DNA of 64,000 bases from assembly GCA_900095095.1 (NCBI GenBank), contig FMBT01000306.1:248001-312000 (forward strand), in the 5' to 3' direction. Below the pieces are notes generated by a model. The model saw nothing but the letters and a program-made list of their open reading frames with translations. It did not search any database and was not told the origin of the DNA. The position numbers and the translations under genes are program-made. This DNA comes from Fragilariopsis cylindrus CCMP1102 (Eukaryota > Bacillariophyta > Bacillariophyceae > Bacillariales > Bacillariaceae). Numbering within the stretch: the first letter of the stretch is position 1; each line of letters begins with the position of its first letter. This document shows, one piece after another, positions 10,849 through 21,921 of this stretch.

Positions 10849-11924
10849 CTACTTACGACAAACAACAAATGAGAATGCTTTGGTAGGATCGTAATTTTGA
10901 TTGTCATAACGTCCATAATTTAAAATTTCATCACCAAACATATTGAATTTCAAATCTTTCCATTTGCCTTCTTCCTGTAATAGTTCACGTATTCGATCTT
11001 TTGACATACTTGTCCACCTTGCTTTATCATAATGATGAATATCTGGAGAATCCATAAAATTTAATATGAACCAATAATTACTTCACCACTAGCAGAGAGT
11101 GTATTTAAATCTTGTAAGAATTGTTCCGATTTATTACCAAGATACATAATTAATCCTTCCGCTAGAAAAATTGTTGGTTTTGTGTATCAAAACCATTTGA
11201 AAGTAAATTATGTATCATACCATCTTCGCCATCATTTGTTAGATCAGCATTGATAACTTTTCGTGGACATTTAAATCTGTAGGTACTTTCTGTGGTCGTT
11301 CCTGTTCCAAGTTTCACTTTCATTACTATTACTATTTAATATAGCATTAAACAATGTCTCTTTCGGTGTATTGATAACGTCCATATCCACTTCGTAGCGG
11401 TAGAAATTTCACCCATGCATTCTAGTCGTAATACACGTGTATCGAGACCGCAACCTAAATTAACAAATTGTATCCTGTCATCATTATAATTATCCATCCT
11501 TATAATCATCATCGGTGTTATTACTGTTCCTGTTACTTTTATTACGTTACGTTGATTACTCTTATGTTCATTGATAATCTTACATATATGATCATCAATA
11601 AACTTTGTTCGAACAGCTGTCCATTCTTTATGAAAATCGGCCACAGATTAAATTGCTTTGATGCATTAATACCAAAAAGATCGGATAGTTCTTTTCCTTT
11701 ACAATTATCGTTATCATTGTTATCATCGTTATTATTATTCCTCTGCCTCCTCCTCCTCCTCCCGTTAATAATCGTGCAAATGGATCACAAATCAAAGGTG
11801 TTTCAATCCTATTTTCAGTTTCGATAGCACGTTCATAGGCAATCATAAATGCGCTATCATTGGTAAACGCTTCCCTCGCCTCATCGATCGAGGTTGCTGT
11901 TGCTGCTACGTTAACGTCGGACAT
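10849..11924 (-). pseudogene. Decayed SAM-dependent methyltransferase (LCMT/PPM type)
   Basis: Read across frames, the order of the leucine carboxyl methyltransferase-like family (which includes bacterial TIGR00027 enzymes) is clear. DSAFMIAYERAIETENRIETPLICDPFARLL is followed by HKEWTAVRTKFIDDHI, then IQFVNLGCGLDTRVLRLE (SAM motif I), YRYEVDMDVI, CPRKVINADL, then TIFLAEGLIMYLG and the C-terminal RWTSMSKDRIRELLQEEG...FSFVVCRK. At least five frame changes separate these pieces over 1.1 kb, more than in any neighbour. I therefore call it a pseudogene, although dense sequencing errors cannot be excluded. A Gly/Ile low-complexity insertion follows the CDPFARLL motif. Confidence 0.65.
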
Positions 11925-12568
11925 GCTGCTGTATATATCTGCTTGTATCTTTTATACCTTCCGACACGACGACGACGACGAACAATAATGACAACGACTG
12001 TGACGAAGATGCAAGATCAACCTTTTTGTCAGTACACAATCACCACGAAATAATGATGTCATGATAATAGTATTGATTGAATTTCATTCAAACTTTATTG
12101 AAGCCAGTACCATCGTCGACGATTGCGTTGAGATGCTTCTTGTTACGTGTTTTTTAAATTTTAAACTTGAAACACAATAAAAGCAATGCTTTCGATGAAC
12201 TCGACTCACGCGATTCATTCATTCCTCTCAGTCGTGGATGAATACTACGACGGATTTCTTTCGAATTCGAATCCTCAATTAGCGGATACATACAGTACTA
12301 CGACTGACTCACTGATTCTCAATTTCGAATCTTAATCGGCAGGTCGTGTGTATTGTCAAATTGATATGTTGACTCTCACACTAATGATAGCATAACAAAT
12401 CGGCGAATTAAACATCGATCAAGAGCTACGTATTCGAGTATAGTTTGATGGGGGTGGCGATAGGATCAAAACAGAAACACACATAAAATACTCGATACAC
12501 CAGTAAATAAACGAGAAAGAGATTGATTGTCGTCGGACTTTTGTGAAGGCCATATACACTACTAATAG
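11925..12568. promoter_or_regulatory. Divergent promoter region
   Basis: This 644-bp spacer lies between the methyltransferase relic (minus) and the ABC1 kinase gene (plus). It has several TTCGAAT/ATTCGAA palindromes (~12259-12275 and nearby) but no recognised regulatory motif or gene. Confidence 0.35.
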
Positions 12569-15500
12569 ATGTTATCGGCGATCCGTCGTTTCTACTGCTT
12601 ACAGTCGATTCTATTCACAATTCTGTTGTTCGGGAGTTCTTCAGTTATTATTCGTGGGGTGACTGCTTTTATTGTGCCTACTTCATATTCATTTTCATCT
12701 TCTCTCATCTTATCTACAATGCCTCCGAGGTCGGGACCCACAACAGCTGATTTCGATCATCACACAACAACGACAACTACAAATGAGAATACTCCTTTGA
12801 CGACAAGAGCAGAAATGAACAGCGTAGACGAAGGGACCGACGACGACAAAGTCTGAAACAACAGGACGGGTAGTGACAACAAAAACTAGATTAGTTAGCG
12901 TTGGTGGAACAGGTCAACCATCATTTTTCAAAAAAATATGGAGACGAGTTACCGTGTTTAGTGTCGCATTGGAAGTATTTGTACGATACAAATGGGCTGG
13001 ATTCCAAGCCGATCGACAAAAACGTACACTGGGTTTAGATCTCACCGATCCCAATAGTGATGACCATCCAGAAATTTTACGGTTATGGAGTGAGGTACAT
13101 ACTCGAAATGCAAATAATCTACTAGTAAACATTCAACGACTCGAAGGATTTTGGGTGAAGGTGGGACAATATTTATCTTCTCGTGCCGATGTGATGCCAT
13201 CCGAATATTTACAAGCTCTTTCCGTTCTACAGGATAGTATGCCACCACGAAGTTGGGAGGAAACCTATCGTACAATCACAGAAGAATTTGGTGGTGAAGA
13301 ATCAGTACAGAAACGATTTGTGAGTATCGATCCGATACCGTTAGCCACGGCGAGTCTAGCACAGGTTCATCGTGCGACGTTGCAAGAAGTAGATGGCGGC
13401 GATAATACGAGGTCTCGACGACAGGATGTAGTGATTAAAGTGCAACACCGAGGAGTAGCACAACTGATGTTGCAAGATATGGACAATCTGGCTGTTATTT
13501 TAAATCTACTTGCGAAGACAGATCCCGAGTTAGATTTCAATCCTGTCATCAAAGAATACAACCAAGAGGTACGGAAGGAATTAGATTTTCGAACTGAAGC
13601 CAAAAATATGAAGGAAGTGAAAGAGTTATTGGAGGGGACCGACATTGATGTCATCGTACCAGAATCGGTACCAGATTTAGTCACAGAACGATGTTTGGTG
13701 ATGGAATTTTGTGAAGGATTTCCCGTACGTGATATAGCAAAGTTGGAGGAATACAATGTCAATCGAGAATTATTACTCGAACGAGTATGTGCTGCGTGGG
13801 CCGTTCAAATGCATGTTGGAGGGATCTTCAATGCAGATCCTCATACAGGGAACATTTTAGTTTCAACTGCTGTTTCAGGAGACGCATCTGTTCCGGTACT
13901 GTTAGACTTTGGTCTCACGAAAAGGTTGGATCCAAAAATAAAATTAGCATTTGCTCGTTTAATGTATGCATCACACGAAAATGATATCGATTCTTTGATG
14001 CGGAGTTTTGATGAGATGGGATTGAAACTAAATAACCAGAATCCGTTTGAAGATATGGCTAACATGCGTCGAGGATTTGGTTCTACTGTTCCAGTATCAG
14101 AGGCTAAGGAAGTGTCAAAACGTACACGAGTAGACATGCAACGCCGAAATGAAGCTAGGAAAACCGATGCCGGGCTACAAAAGGGTCAGAAATTAAGATC
14201 TCCTGTCGATGCTTGGCCTTCCGAGTTAATTTTTTTCGGAAGAGTCACTAATATGTTGAGAGGGATGTGTTCGCGATTAGATATCCGATATCCTTACCTA
14301 CAAACGATGGCTAAATTTGCACGGGAAACGATTAACGAGTCTGTCCCAGCAACTGAGCGTGCTTTGGATTTGATCTACCCTTCCTCAACTAGGATCTCAA
14401 CACCGATGCAGGACCGATTGATAGAAGCACTGAAAAGATAAATGAAGAAGGGAATATGGTAGGACTTCAAATATGTGTTCTTCGTCACGGCGAAGAAATT
14501 GTAAATATTGCTGCTGGTACGATGGGAATAGCAAACTCTCGACCAGTTACACCTTCAACCCTTTTCAACGTATTTTCTGTTACGAAGGGGATTCTTACCA
14601 TTGGTCTTTTACGATTGGTTCAAGATGGGCGTATCAAAAGTCTAGATGACCCGGTGTACACATATTGGCCTGAATTTGAATCCAAACCTGAAGTAACAGT
14701 TCGTCACTTGCTAGCTCATCAGTCAGGACTGCTAATTCATTCCCTGAGGATGCTACGATAGATACCCTTTTGGATTGGTCGTTTATGACTAAGTTCATAG
14801 CCGATAAAGCAGTTTCAAGTCACTCCCTGGTGAGGCAACGAATATCACGCCCTCTCCTTTGCATGGCTGGTTGGGGGCTTATTGAAGCTGTTACAGGTGA
14901 ACCGTATGAAAAATTGTTCGAAGAAATACTGCCTACTAATAGCCATCCTGACTTGTTCTTAGCAGGAATATCAGACAATATTGATAACGACAAGGACTTG
15001 GCAGTGGTTTCTATGCAGCGAGACAACGTCATCGATGACAGAAAGCAAAATTCACATAGTAAGTCCTCCTCACCACAAAATAAGAGCAATAACTCTGCTG
15101 ACGAGGAAGACAATGAAGATGAAGAAACTAAGAAGGAAAAAGCAAAAAAGGTTCTAGACAAATACCGTGGTCTCCAGCAACTTATGAATCCATCTATTTT
15201 CAACATGAGAAAGGTACGCGAAGCTAAACTCCCTTCTGCAAATGGTCATGCTTCTGCCGTGTCGCTTGCGAGAGTATTTGATGCTGTTATTCGGGATGAA
15301 ACCAATTATCGTGGCGAACCAATTTTGTCTCCATCGACTCTGGAACTTGCACGAACACCAAGTCGTACTAAGACATCATCTTCAGTAAACTCTGATACCG
15401 CCGATGGGTCAGACACGAATCAAAGTAAATCATTACGATATGATGATCGTATAGGTTTTGGGCTTGGATTTGAGCTGCATGAGTTCACCTTGTCTAACGG

Positions 15501-15723
15501 GAAGAAGGCAATATCGATTGGACATAACGGTCTCGGTGGTAGTGTAGTAATAGCAATTCCAGAAGAACAAATCGTAGTTTCGTTCACATTGAATCTACTA
15601 AGTATGGACTCGGTTGCACGTCGACGTATTCTTGGCATAATTTTTGATGAGCTTGGGTGTATCGCACCAGCAAGCATTCCTGTCATACGTGTAGAAAGTC
15701 CGAAACAACTCGTTACTAAATAG
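12569..15723 (+). CDS. Plastid ABC1 kinase fused to a beta-lactamase-like domain (several frameshifts)
   Basis: The signal peptide ends in TAFIVP, so plastid import is expected. The ABC1/UbiB kinase-like domain (12873-14441) shows the family's KVGQ motif (FWVKVGQYLSSRADVMP), ASLAQVHRA, the lysine strand VVIKVQ, ADPHTGNILV and LLDFGLTKRL. ABC1 kinases act on quinone and other plastid lipid metabolism. A class C beta-lactamase-like domain (14456-15723) follows, with the catalytic SVTK at 14576-14587 and the late GHNGLGGS motif. This architecture matches the plant ABC1K with a beta-lactamase tail. The frame breaks near 12850, 14433, 14735, 14833, 14842 and 14877. The last five each need one added base, for example AAAA to AAAAA and GGGGG to GGGGGG, and then yield a continuous conserved segment containing PGEAT and LVGGLIEAVTG. 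I read it as one intact gene with assembly errors. Confidence 0.8.
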
Positions 15724-15826
15724 TATTATGATTAATATAGTAGAACGTATTCCAATATAAAATATGGCTACACAGATTTTTTTTTAAATATCTCTACTAT
15801 TATTGGTAATATACATTCTTCCGGTA

Positions 15827-17316
15827 TTATTTGATCAGATCTTGTTTGATCTTTAAAGCAGCTACGGGTGGTGTCGTCTTCTTGACGACGTAGTCAGAAG
15901 GTACCTCATCATTCGGAATGAGTTCATAATTTCCAATTTTGTAACCAGCAATCCAAAGTCGAGCCATTTCTTCAGCAATGAATGGATTACAAAACATAGT
16001 TGTGGGATGTATTTCACTTTCTGAAACGACGATTCGAAGTTTAGCACTATCCTGACTGTACCGGGGAACACCCACAAACATATCCACTCGGAACATATCC
16101 TTGTGTTGCGACAATCCTTCAGCTATGCCAACTAATTCGTCCCATGGGATCCAGTCGGGAAGTTCACTCCTTGGACAAGCAGGAGCAGAAGAACCATCTC
16201 TGTAAAAAAATCCTGATAAGAAACGATCGTCACCGACCTGATTCCATTGTCCAATGTAGACCTTACCCCAAATAACAAACAGGCAGAATTCATGTGGGGA
16301 CTCCGATCTTCGTGATTCGAAAATAATTCTTCAATCACAATTCCTGGTCGAACATTTTTGAGTGCCCAAGATTCGATTCCGGACGCCTCCCGTTGAGTCC
16401 TTCCGCTAAGCTATCTGCACATTCTTCTGGATCGAAATTTTCATCGTTGTTCAATCTCTGTGCTCGTCTAGTAAACTTTGCACCATTTCCTCCTCCTCTG
16501 CTTCACCATTAGCAAGCTTTGGAACAATATCGACCAACCAATTGCCCATCGTCATTGACATATGTGTTGGCTTGGCACAGAAACCATGTTCGGTGGGTAA
16601 GTTTGCAAGGATCGCAGTCCGTTCCTCTTCTTTCTTTCCCGTTTCAGTAAGTTCGTCCTTATATTGTACAAAGTATAGTCGAGGTTGCGGGTATTGTTTT
16701 TGTTGAGCGATCCAACGTTTTCTTGCAACCTTGTCTACATACCAACTCAACGATGGTCGTTGCAGTTTGTTCCTTATTGAAATTAATTCCTTCCAACGTA
16801 ATCTACTCGTCAATCCATCATCTGCATCCATTATATACGATTGGATGTCGAAATCATTATATAGTTGAAAAGGTGGATGGTCCATTTCATATTTTGCTAG
16901 GTTGACACCACCAACGACGAAATCATCCAAATAAAATGACCTGGAACGACATTCATTTTTTTCATCTTATTGGTAACTGCTAACATCCCCCATTCATCAC
17001 CATAATCATGGTCCTTAAATTCTTCTGGATAGTATGGAAAATCGTCAATATCAGTAAATTCATAATATACATGTTCGTCGTCATCATCGTCATCATCGTC
17101 TTTGTCGGAGTTTGGTTGTTGTTCTTGTTGATGATTGCGATCTTGATGTTCCTCTTCTTCCACTACCACTTGTCCTGAAGCATTGATCACAACATCACTG
17201 GCTGATACCAAACATGGTCGATCACAGAGGAAGAATGTGACAAGAAATAATACGGAAAGAACAATATGATTACTACAAATGATAAATCTCCGACGACAGA
17301 AGTTCGTTGCCACCAT
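15827..17316 (-). CDS. Secretory-pathway ATP-grasp protein, TupA-like (frameshifted)
   Basis: An N-terminal signal sequence or anchor (HIVLSVLFLVTFFLCDRPCLVSAS) is followed by an acidic linker with a long Asp run. The downstream region, read through about three one-base frameshifts (near 16935, 16400 and 16265), contains EHGFCAKPTHMSMTMGNWLVD, WALKNVRPGIVIEELF, KVYIGQWNQVGDDRFLSGFF, WDELVGIAEGLSQHKDMFRVDMFV and SEIHPTTMFCNPF. That order fits TupA-like ATP-grasp enzymes of polysaccharide synthesis: a lysine/glycine nucleotide strand, a PxxxIEE strand, an (I)AE-L--...RVD strand, then a metal-binding acidic strand. The acceptor is unknown; cell-wall glycan or glycoprotein modification in the ER or Golgi is inferred only from the family and the signal sequence. 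Confidence in the family is moderate. Confidence 0.5.
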
Positions 17317-18045
17317 CTACTTCGTTTTATTTCTTGCTCTTGAAGAAACAATTAGTTAGAAAATGTATTCGACTATTATTTGGTCGAATGGTTAACTTAT
17401 GGAATGATTAACGTGTGAACTATTCCTATCTTACTATATCTCTGTTAACCTTCAATTGTTCTGCTCTCAATTTTTCTGTTTCGCTATTCCTATTTTACTG
17501 TACTAGTATCTCTGTAATAAGCTGCAACTGTTCTGTTCTCAGTTTACCGTACTAGTCTTAAAATGTTGTTTGGCTATTGCATTTTCTGTAGAAAGATCGT
17601 TAATAACAAAAACAAAAAAAACAAAAAACAAACCAGTATCGCTATAACTGCAACTGTGAACTGTTTGTACCGTCATTTTTATTTTTAAATTTCAAATTTC
17701 GAGTATGTTAGCTTTTGAGCGTGCACGACTGAGTTTTTTCTATCGAAAGCGGGGTCCGGGAATTCTTATTTTTTTCACACATTTTTTAAACTCTCCGAGC
17801 GGAAGATGATGGTCCAGTCACGAAGATTCCTTCGATTTATTCTTTCTTCATACCGATTTTTTTATGTACCGTACGGTGCAGTATGAAGTATGATGTGTGA
17901 TGCTGTTGCCGTGATGCCGTCGACAATACCGGTATTATAATTGCATTTAATATAACAATAAACACTCTGGTCCTGACTCTGGCTGCCTTCTGCAAGTCTA
18001 CTGTAGTTACTCTTATAGCATAACACCGATCAGTAAACAACTGCA
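17317..18045. promoter_or_regulatory. Divergent promoter region with a short duplication
   Basis: This 729-bp spacer lies between the ATP-grasp gene (minus) and the XPRT-fusion gene (plus). A ~60-bp imperfect tandem duplication is visible: CTATTCCTATCTTACTA... at ~17420-17472 and CTATTCCTATTTTACTG... at ~17484-17544, each ending in CTGTTCT/CTGCTCTCA. An A-rich (AAAAACA)n tract lies near 17606-17634. No gene was recognised. Confidence 0.45.
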
Positions 18046-20623
18046 ATGAGAAGGAAGACTACTGCCAGTGGCACAATAAATGGCTCGTTCATCGCAATCT
18101 CGTCATTCGTACTCCATTTGTTTCTAATATCTTTCGGTGGCGATAGTAATAGTGGCATCAATGGTGGGTTAGTAGTGTTTGCTTGGACTTCGTCGTATCG
18201 ATCATCATCATCATCATCCTCGTCGAGGTCGATCATACTACAAGCCAAAAAAAATAGACCAAACAGTCGAGAGGATGACGAAAATGAGATGAACAGCTGG
18301 TACGATCCGATAGATAACGATGCAACACCTGATCAGGTTTTCTTTCAAGAAATGGAACGTCAACGTCTTGTCAATCAAGTTGGAGGTGAAGATGATGACG
18401 GTGGTGGTAATAGTCCTATTGATTTGCTCGCTTCGATTGGGACATCACCGGCAGCAGTTTCAGCCGCACGACCATCAACAACGAAAGGAGGTTCAAGATT
18501 TACTAATTCTCCACTGCCGATGGCAGGCTTTCCTCAACCAATGATGAGTAGTGGTGGTAGTGGCAGCGGCAATAATGATAATATGGGTGGTGTTGGTGGT
18601 GGTGGTATGAATAATAATGACATGGACAATCCACGTCGACGGAATGTACCAACAATGGAACAGATTAAGATAGCAGAATCGACATTATCACAATATGCAT
18701 TCTTTCAAGTATCTGATAATTGGTTAAATGAAGATCTACAAAAAGCAATGTGGGAAGAAGAAAAAAGATTGAATGAAGAAAATAATAACAACGGAAATGG
18801 TGATGATGGTGAAAATATCAATAACGATAACGACGTTGCGGGAGGAGGAGGACTATTAAACGATGACAATGATGACAATAACGTTATGACTGAATACCAA
18901 ACTGACAATAACGAACCGTGGGATTATTTTGGTGAAGATACGACAGATGTAGATCCAGATAGACGCAACCTATTGGAAGTTCCCTTCCCAGAGAAAGGTA
19001 CGTACTTACTTTTCTTGCTCTTGTTCTGCCCTTGCTTGCCTTTGTCTCAAAATATAGGATAAATCAAAAACGAAAACAAAAACAAAAAGTACACTAATAC
19101 TCGTAAATTTTTCTCATCCTGTACTTGTTTTTTTTCAATTTGTTATAATACTGTACGGGAAACGACCAACATTCTATCTAAACATAATAGGCTCGGAATT
19201 TTATTTTGATCCTGACTTACCTATCGATCCAAAAGAAGTTGAACATTCCGAAAAGGCATTAGCATACCGAATGAAAAACGTAAAAACTAAGTCGGATCGA
19301 CTTGAAAAGGCACGACGATCTGATAAAGCAAAGAATTTCTTTAAACGTGGTCCAAATGAAAAAGAAGGATACGAACATTTGTGGGTTGCAGCTGTTGACA
19401 ATGCTTCGTATATGCCCCTTATTGGGAATTTACGTGATTATGGTGTTGAATTTGCTGACAACTTTGGTGATTTTATTGATCATACTGCTAGTGATAATCT
19501 AGTAACAATTGAGGATATGGCTGCCTGGAAAGCACGACAGGTATATGCGGTAACTGGTTTACCAACAATTGCATCACGGACATCATTTGAAATCGAACCA
19601 GTCCCATCATCGTCATTCAACAAATTTAAAGATAGTGTCGTCACATCTTCAACGACTCAAGCAGCGGCAGTTTCACGATTGTCTGATCCGAAAGTTGTTT
19701 CGGGGTACAAGATTAATGATATTGGTAATCATGTTGATTATTTAGCTGAAGCTTTAAAGCCAATGTCAGAACCTGAACGTGTAACACGATTCACAACATG
19801 TTTGTGTTATTACGATGGAGAAATGGAAATTTTTGAATACGGTGTCCTTGATTGTGCTTTACATTTCTGTAACTCGTTACGGACATTCATCCCACTAGCT
19901 CAAGCGACGACTCAAATGGTTGAAACCGTAAAAATGACTTTCGGTTTGGAGTACCAAAAATTTCTCAAAACACGTATGGATGAAGCATTATTCGGTGATT
20001 CTAGTTTACCGGGTCGTGCTAGTGTAAAATTACGTGATCGTGTATTAAAGGATGGTAAAGTATTACCAAATGATATCATCGACGTATCAAAATTTATGGA
20101 TTCTCAAGTTGATGTTGATTTGATGGATGCATGTGCACAAGAATTGTCTCAACGATTTGCGAATACCAAACCGACGAAAATAATGACGGTTGCTACGACT
20201 GGTCTCGTTATTGCATTGCCAATGGCACGATATTTACAAGTCCCATGCGTATATGCAAGAAAGGAACGGAATATTGTAATGGCTGATACGTATACGGCAG
20301 CATATTCTAGTAAGACGGTAGGGAAAGATAGGCAGTTGCTTGTTAGTAAAAATCACGTAAACGAATCTGATCGTGTTCTAATCATCGACGACTTTTTAAG
20401 TAGTGGTTCATCACAGGAAGCTTTATTAAGAATACTTTCTGATGCAGGTGCTCAGGCAGTGGGTGTTGGTGTATTGCTAGAAAAAGCATACGATTCAGGT
20501 CGACAATCATTGAGTGGTTATGATATTCCTATTCAATCTCTTTGTCGAGTTGCTTCCGTAGATGGGGGTGTGATCCAATTAGTAGAAGAGGAGGGATTTG
20601 ACAAAATTAATGAAACAAAATAG
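18046..20623 (+). CDS. Plastid-targeted fusion: HAM1/ITPase-like domain plus xanthine phosphoribosyltransferase
   Basis: Two exons: 18046-18997 and 19191-20623, joined by a GTACGT...AATAG intron of 193 bp, giving 794 residues with the frame preserved. The signal peptide ends GLVVFAWTSS (plastid motif). Residues ~60-320 are Gly/Asn/Asp-rich with a conserved-looking WYDP/WDYFGED segment. Residues ~380-560 follow the RdgB/HAM1 order (WVAAVDNASYMPLIGNLRDYGVEF, WKARQVYAVTGLPTIAS, NHVDYLAEALKP, RVTRFTTCLCYYDGEM), but the catalytic DDSGL is replaced by SRTSF, so pyrophosphatase activity is doubtful. Residues ~593-780 are a complete xanthine PRTase: KIMTVATTGLVIALPMARYL, VPCVYARKERN and the PRPP loop VLIIDDFLSSGSS. 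XPRT converts xanthine plus PRPP to XMP. No frameshift interrupts this gene. Confidence 0.8.
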
Positions 20624-20687
20624 AATTAAATACCTTTATGAAACAACATTTATTATATTATGTTATTTTATTTTGTGCAATAATTAT

Positions 20688-21386
20688 TTATATCTTGTTC
20701 TTGCACGATTCACAGTCGTCCTCGATTGCTTTTTGTTGTGCTTTCTTTTTCACAACATTTAATTGTATTAATTCCTCGAGGCTGGTTCCTCTAGTGAACC
20801 TAGTACGGTTCTTTGCGAATAATTCGTACCCCCAGTTAAAAAATCGATTTATTGCTGGTACTTCATTTAATTTCCATATCCAACCCAATTTAACTGTATC
20901 ATATGCCAATTCAAAGACGGGTACACCTTTGTATAGTGTTCCATCATATTTGATTGCATATATTGCTGCCATACCTGTATCATAATCAATACCACCGTTT
21001 GCTGGGTCATTTTCATTGTAATTTTCATCTTCCAAATCTGTCAGTTTTAATTTTCTGTTCTCTGGACCATTAATCCGTATATCACGTGAAACTAGCCAAT
21101 CCATTTCTAGCTTACATACATTGCATTTCGAATCATACAATACATTGATTTCTTCAGGAAATAATCGTACATTCTCATCAGTCGTAGTAACGGTTTTCGT
21201 CGTACTTGCACTTGCGGTTGACGATAAAGACGAGGAAGAATACGTGTATCGACGATAAGCTACATTCTTATGACGAAAAGCAAATCCATCAACGGCGATA
21301 CTGAGTCCACCTTTACCGAGCCTTCTATTCATCGTTGCGAATATTGTCATAGCGGCCATTATACGTATTATACACTGAACATTCAT
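20688..21386 (-). CDS. Plastid-targeted DCC-family thiol-disulfide oxidoreductase (DUF393)
   Basis: 232 residues. The N-terminus has a hydrophobic segment (IIRIMAAMTIFATM) and a GFAFRH motif suggesting plastid import. EINVLYDSKCNVCKLEMDWL contains the CxxC redox pair of the DCC family. TGMAAIYAIKYDGTLYKGVPVFELAYDTVKLGW is the typical 'sharing of a domain with whole-cell role' middle strand-helix region, followed by INRFFNWGYELFAKNR. Family members are thioredoxin-fold proteins with poorly known substrates. The C-terminus ends ...DDCESCKNKI, adding two more cysteines. The gene ends 65 bp from the convergent XPRT gene. Family confidence is good; partner and role are unknown. Confidence 0.8.
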   Translation of the reverse strand: MNVQCIIRIMAAMTIFATMNRRLGKGGLSIAVDGFAFRHKNVAYRRYTYSSSSLSSTASASTTKTVTTTDENVRLFPEEINVLYDSKCNVCKLEMDWLVSRDIRINGPENRKLKLTDLEDENYNENDPANGGIDYDTGMAAIYAIKYDGTLYKGVPVFELAYDTVKLGWIWKLNEVPAINRFFNWGYELFAKNRTRFTRGTSLEELIQLNVVKKKAQQKAIEDDCESCKNKI

Positions 21387-21921
21387 AACAATCCTACTAC
21401 TAGCACTAATACTAATACAGACACCAAATATTTATTTCTTGATTTTGATTCTTTGCCACCGTATCGATACTATCGTCAACAACGCTGTATTATCGATAAT
21501 AATGATGTGCATAAGTTACTTGTTAAAAAATCTAGATTTCTTATTTCTTAGCCATCTCAGCAGGAGTGACTCACTCATGAATGAATGATGTCATTATATA
21601 AGACGCATAGCAATTAAGTCACGCACGAATTAATTTCAAGTTTTTAATGCATATAAAAAAATAACAAGGCACCAACATTCGTTTCATCAAGAATATAGAC
21701 CTTTTGATGAGTGCATTCACAAATGGGATGGGAAGGAAACCAGGGGTGATAGTCTTCTTTTAAAATTGGCACAGAGCTGGGAGCGCAGCATCTGGATTAT
21801 TGGTAACAGAGATACCAATTATACTTGGAAGAACAACCATTCTAAATAATATAATATGCATTTCTATTTTTAATACTACTTTTTAAAGGTGCGTCACGCT
21901 ATCCCCCAATGATTATTCCAC
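21387..21921. other. Spacer between two minus-strand genes
   Basis: This spacer contains the upstream region of the DCC gene and the 3' flank of the BRCA1-like gene. I recognised no gene or repeat. Confidence 0.4.

Noticed and set aside
14456-15723. Separate beta-lactamase resistance gene acquired from bacteria
   Set aside because: It is colinear with the ABC1 kinase frame, joined by one missing A, and the same fusion is known in plants; the diatom plastid setting argues for the kinase-linked domain.
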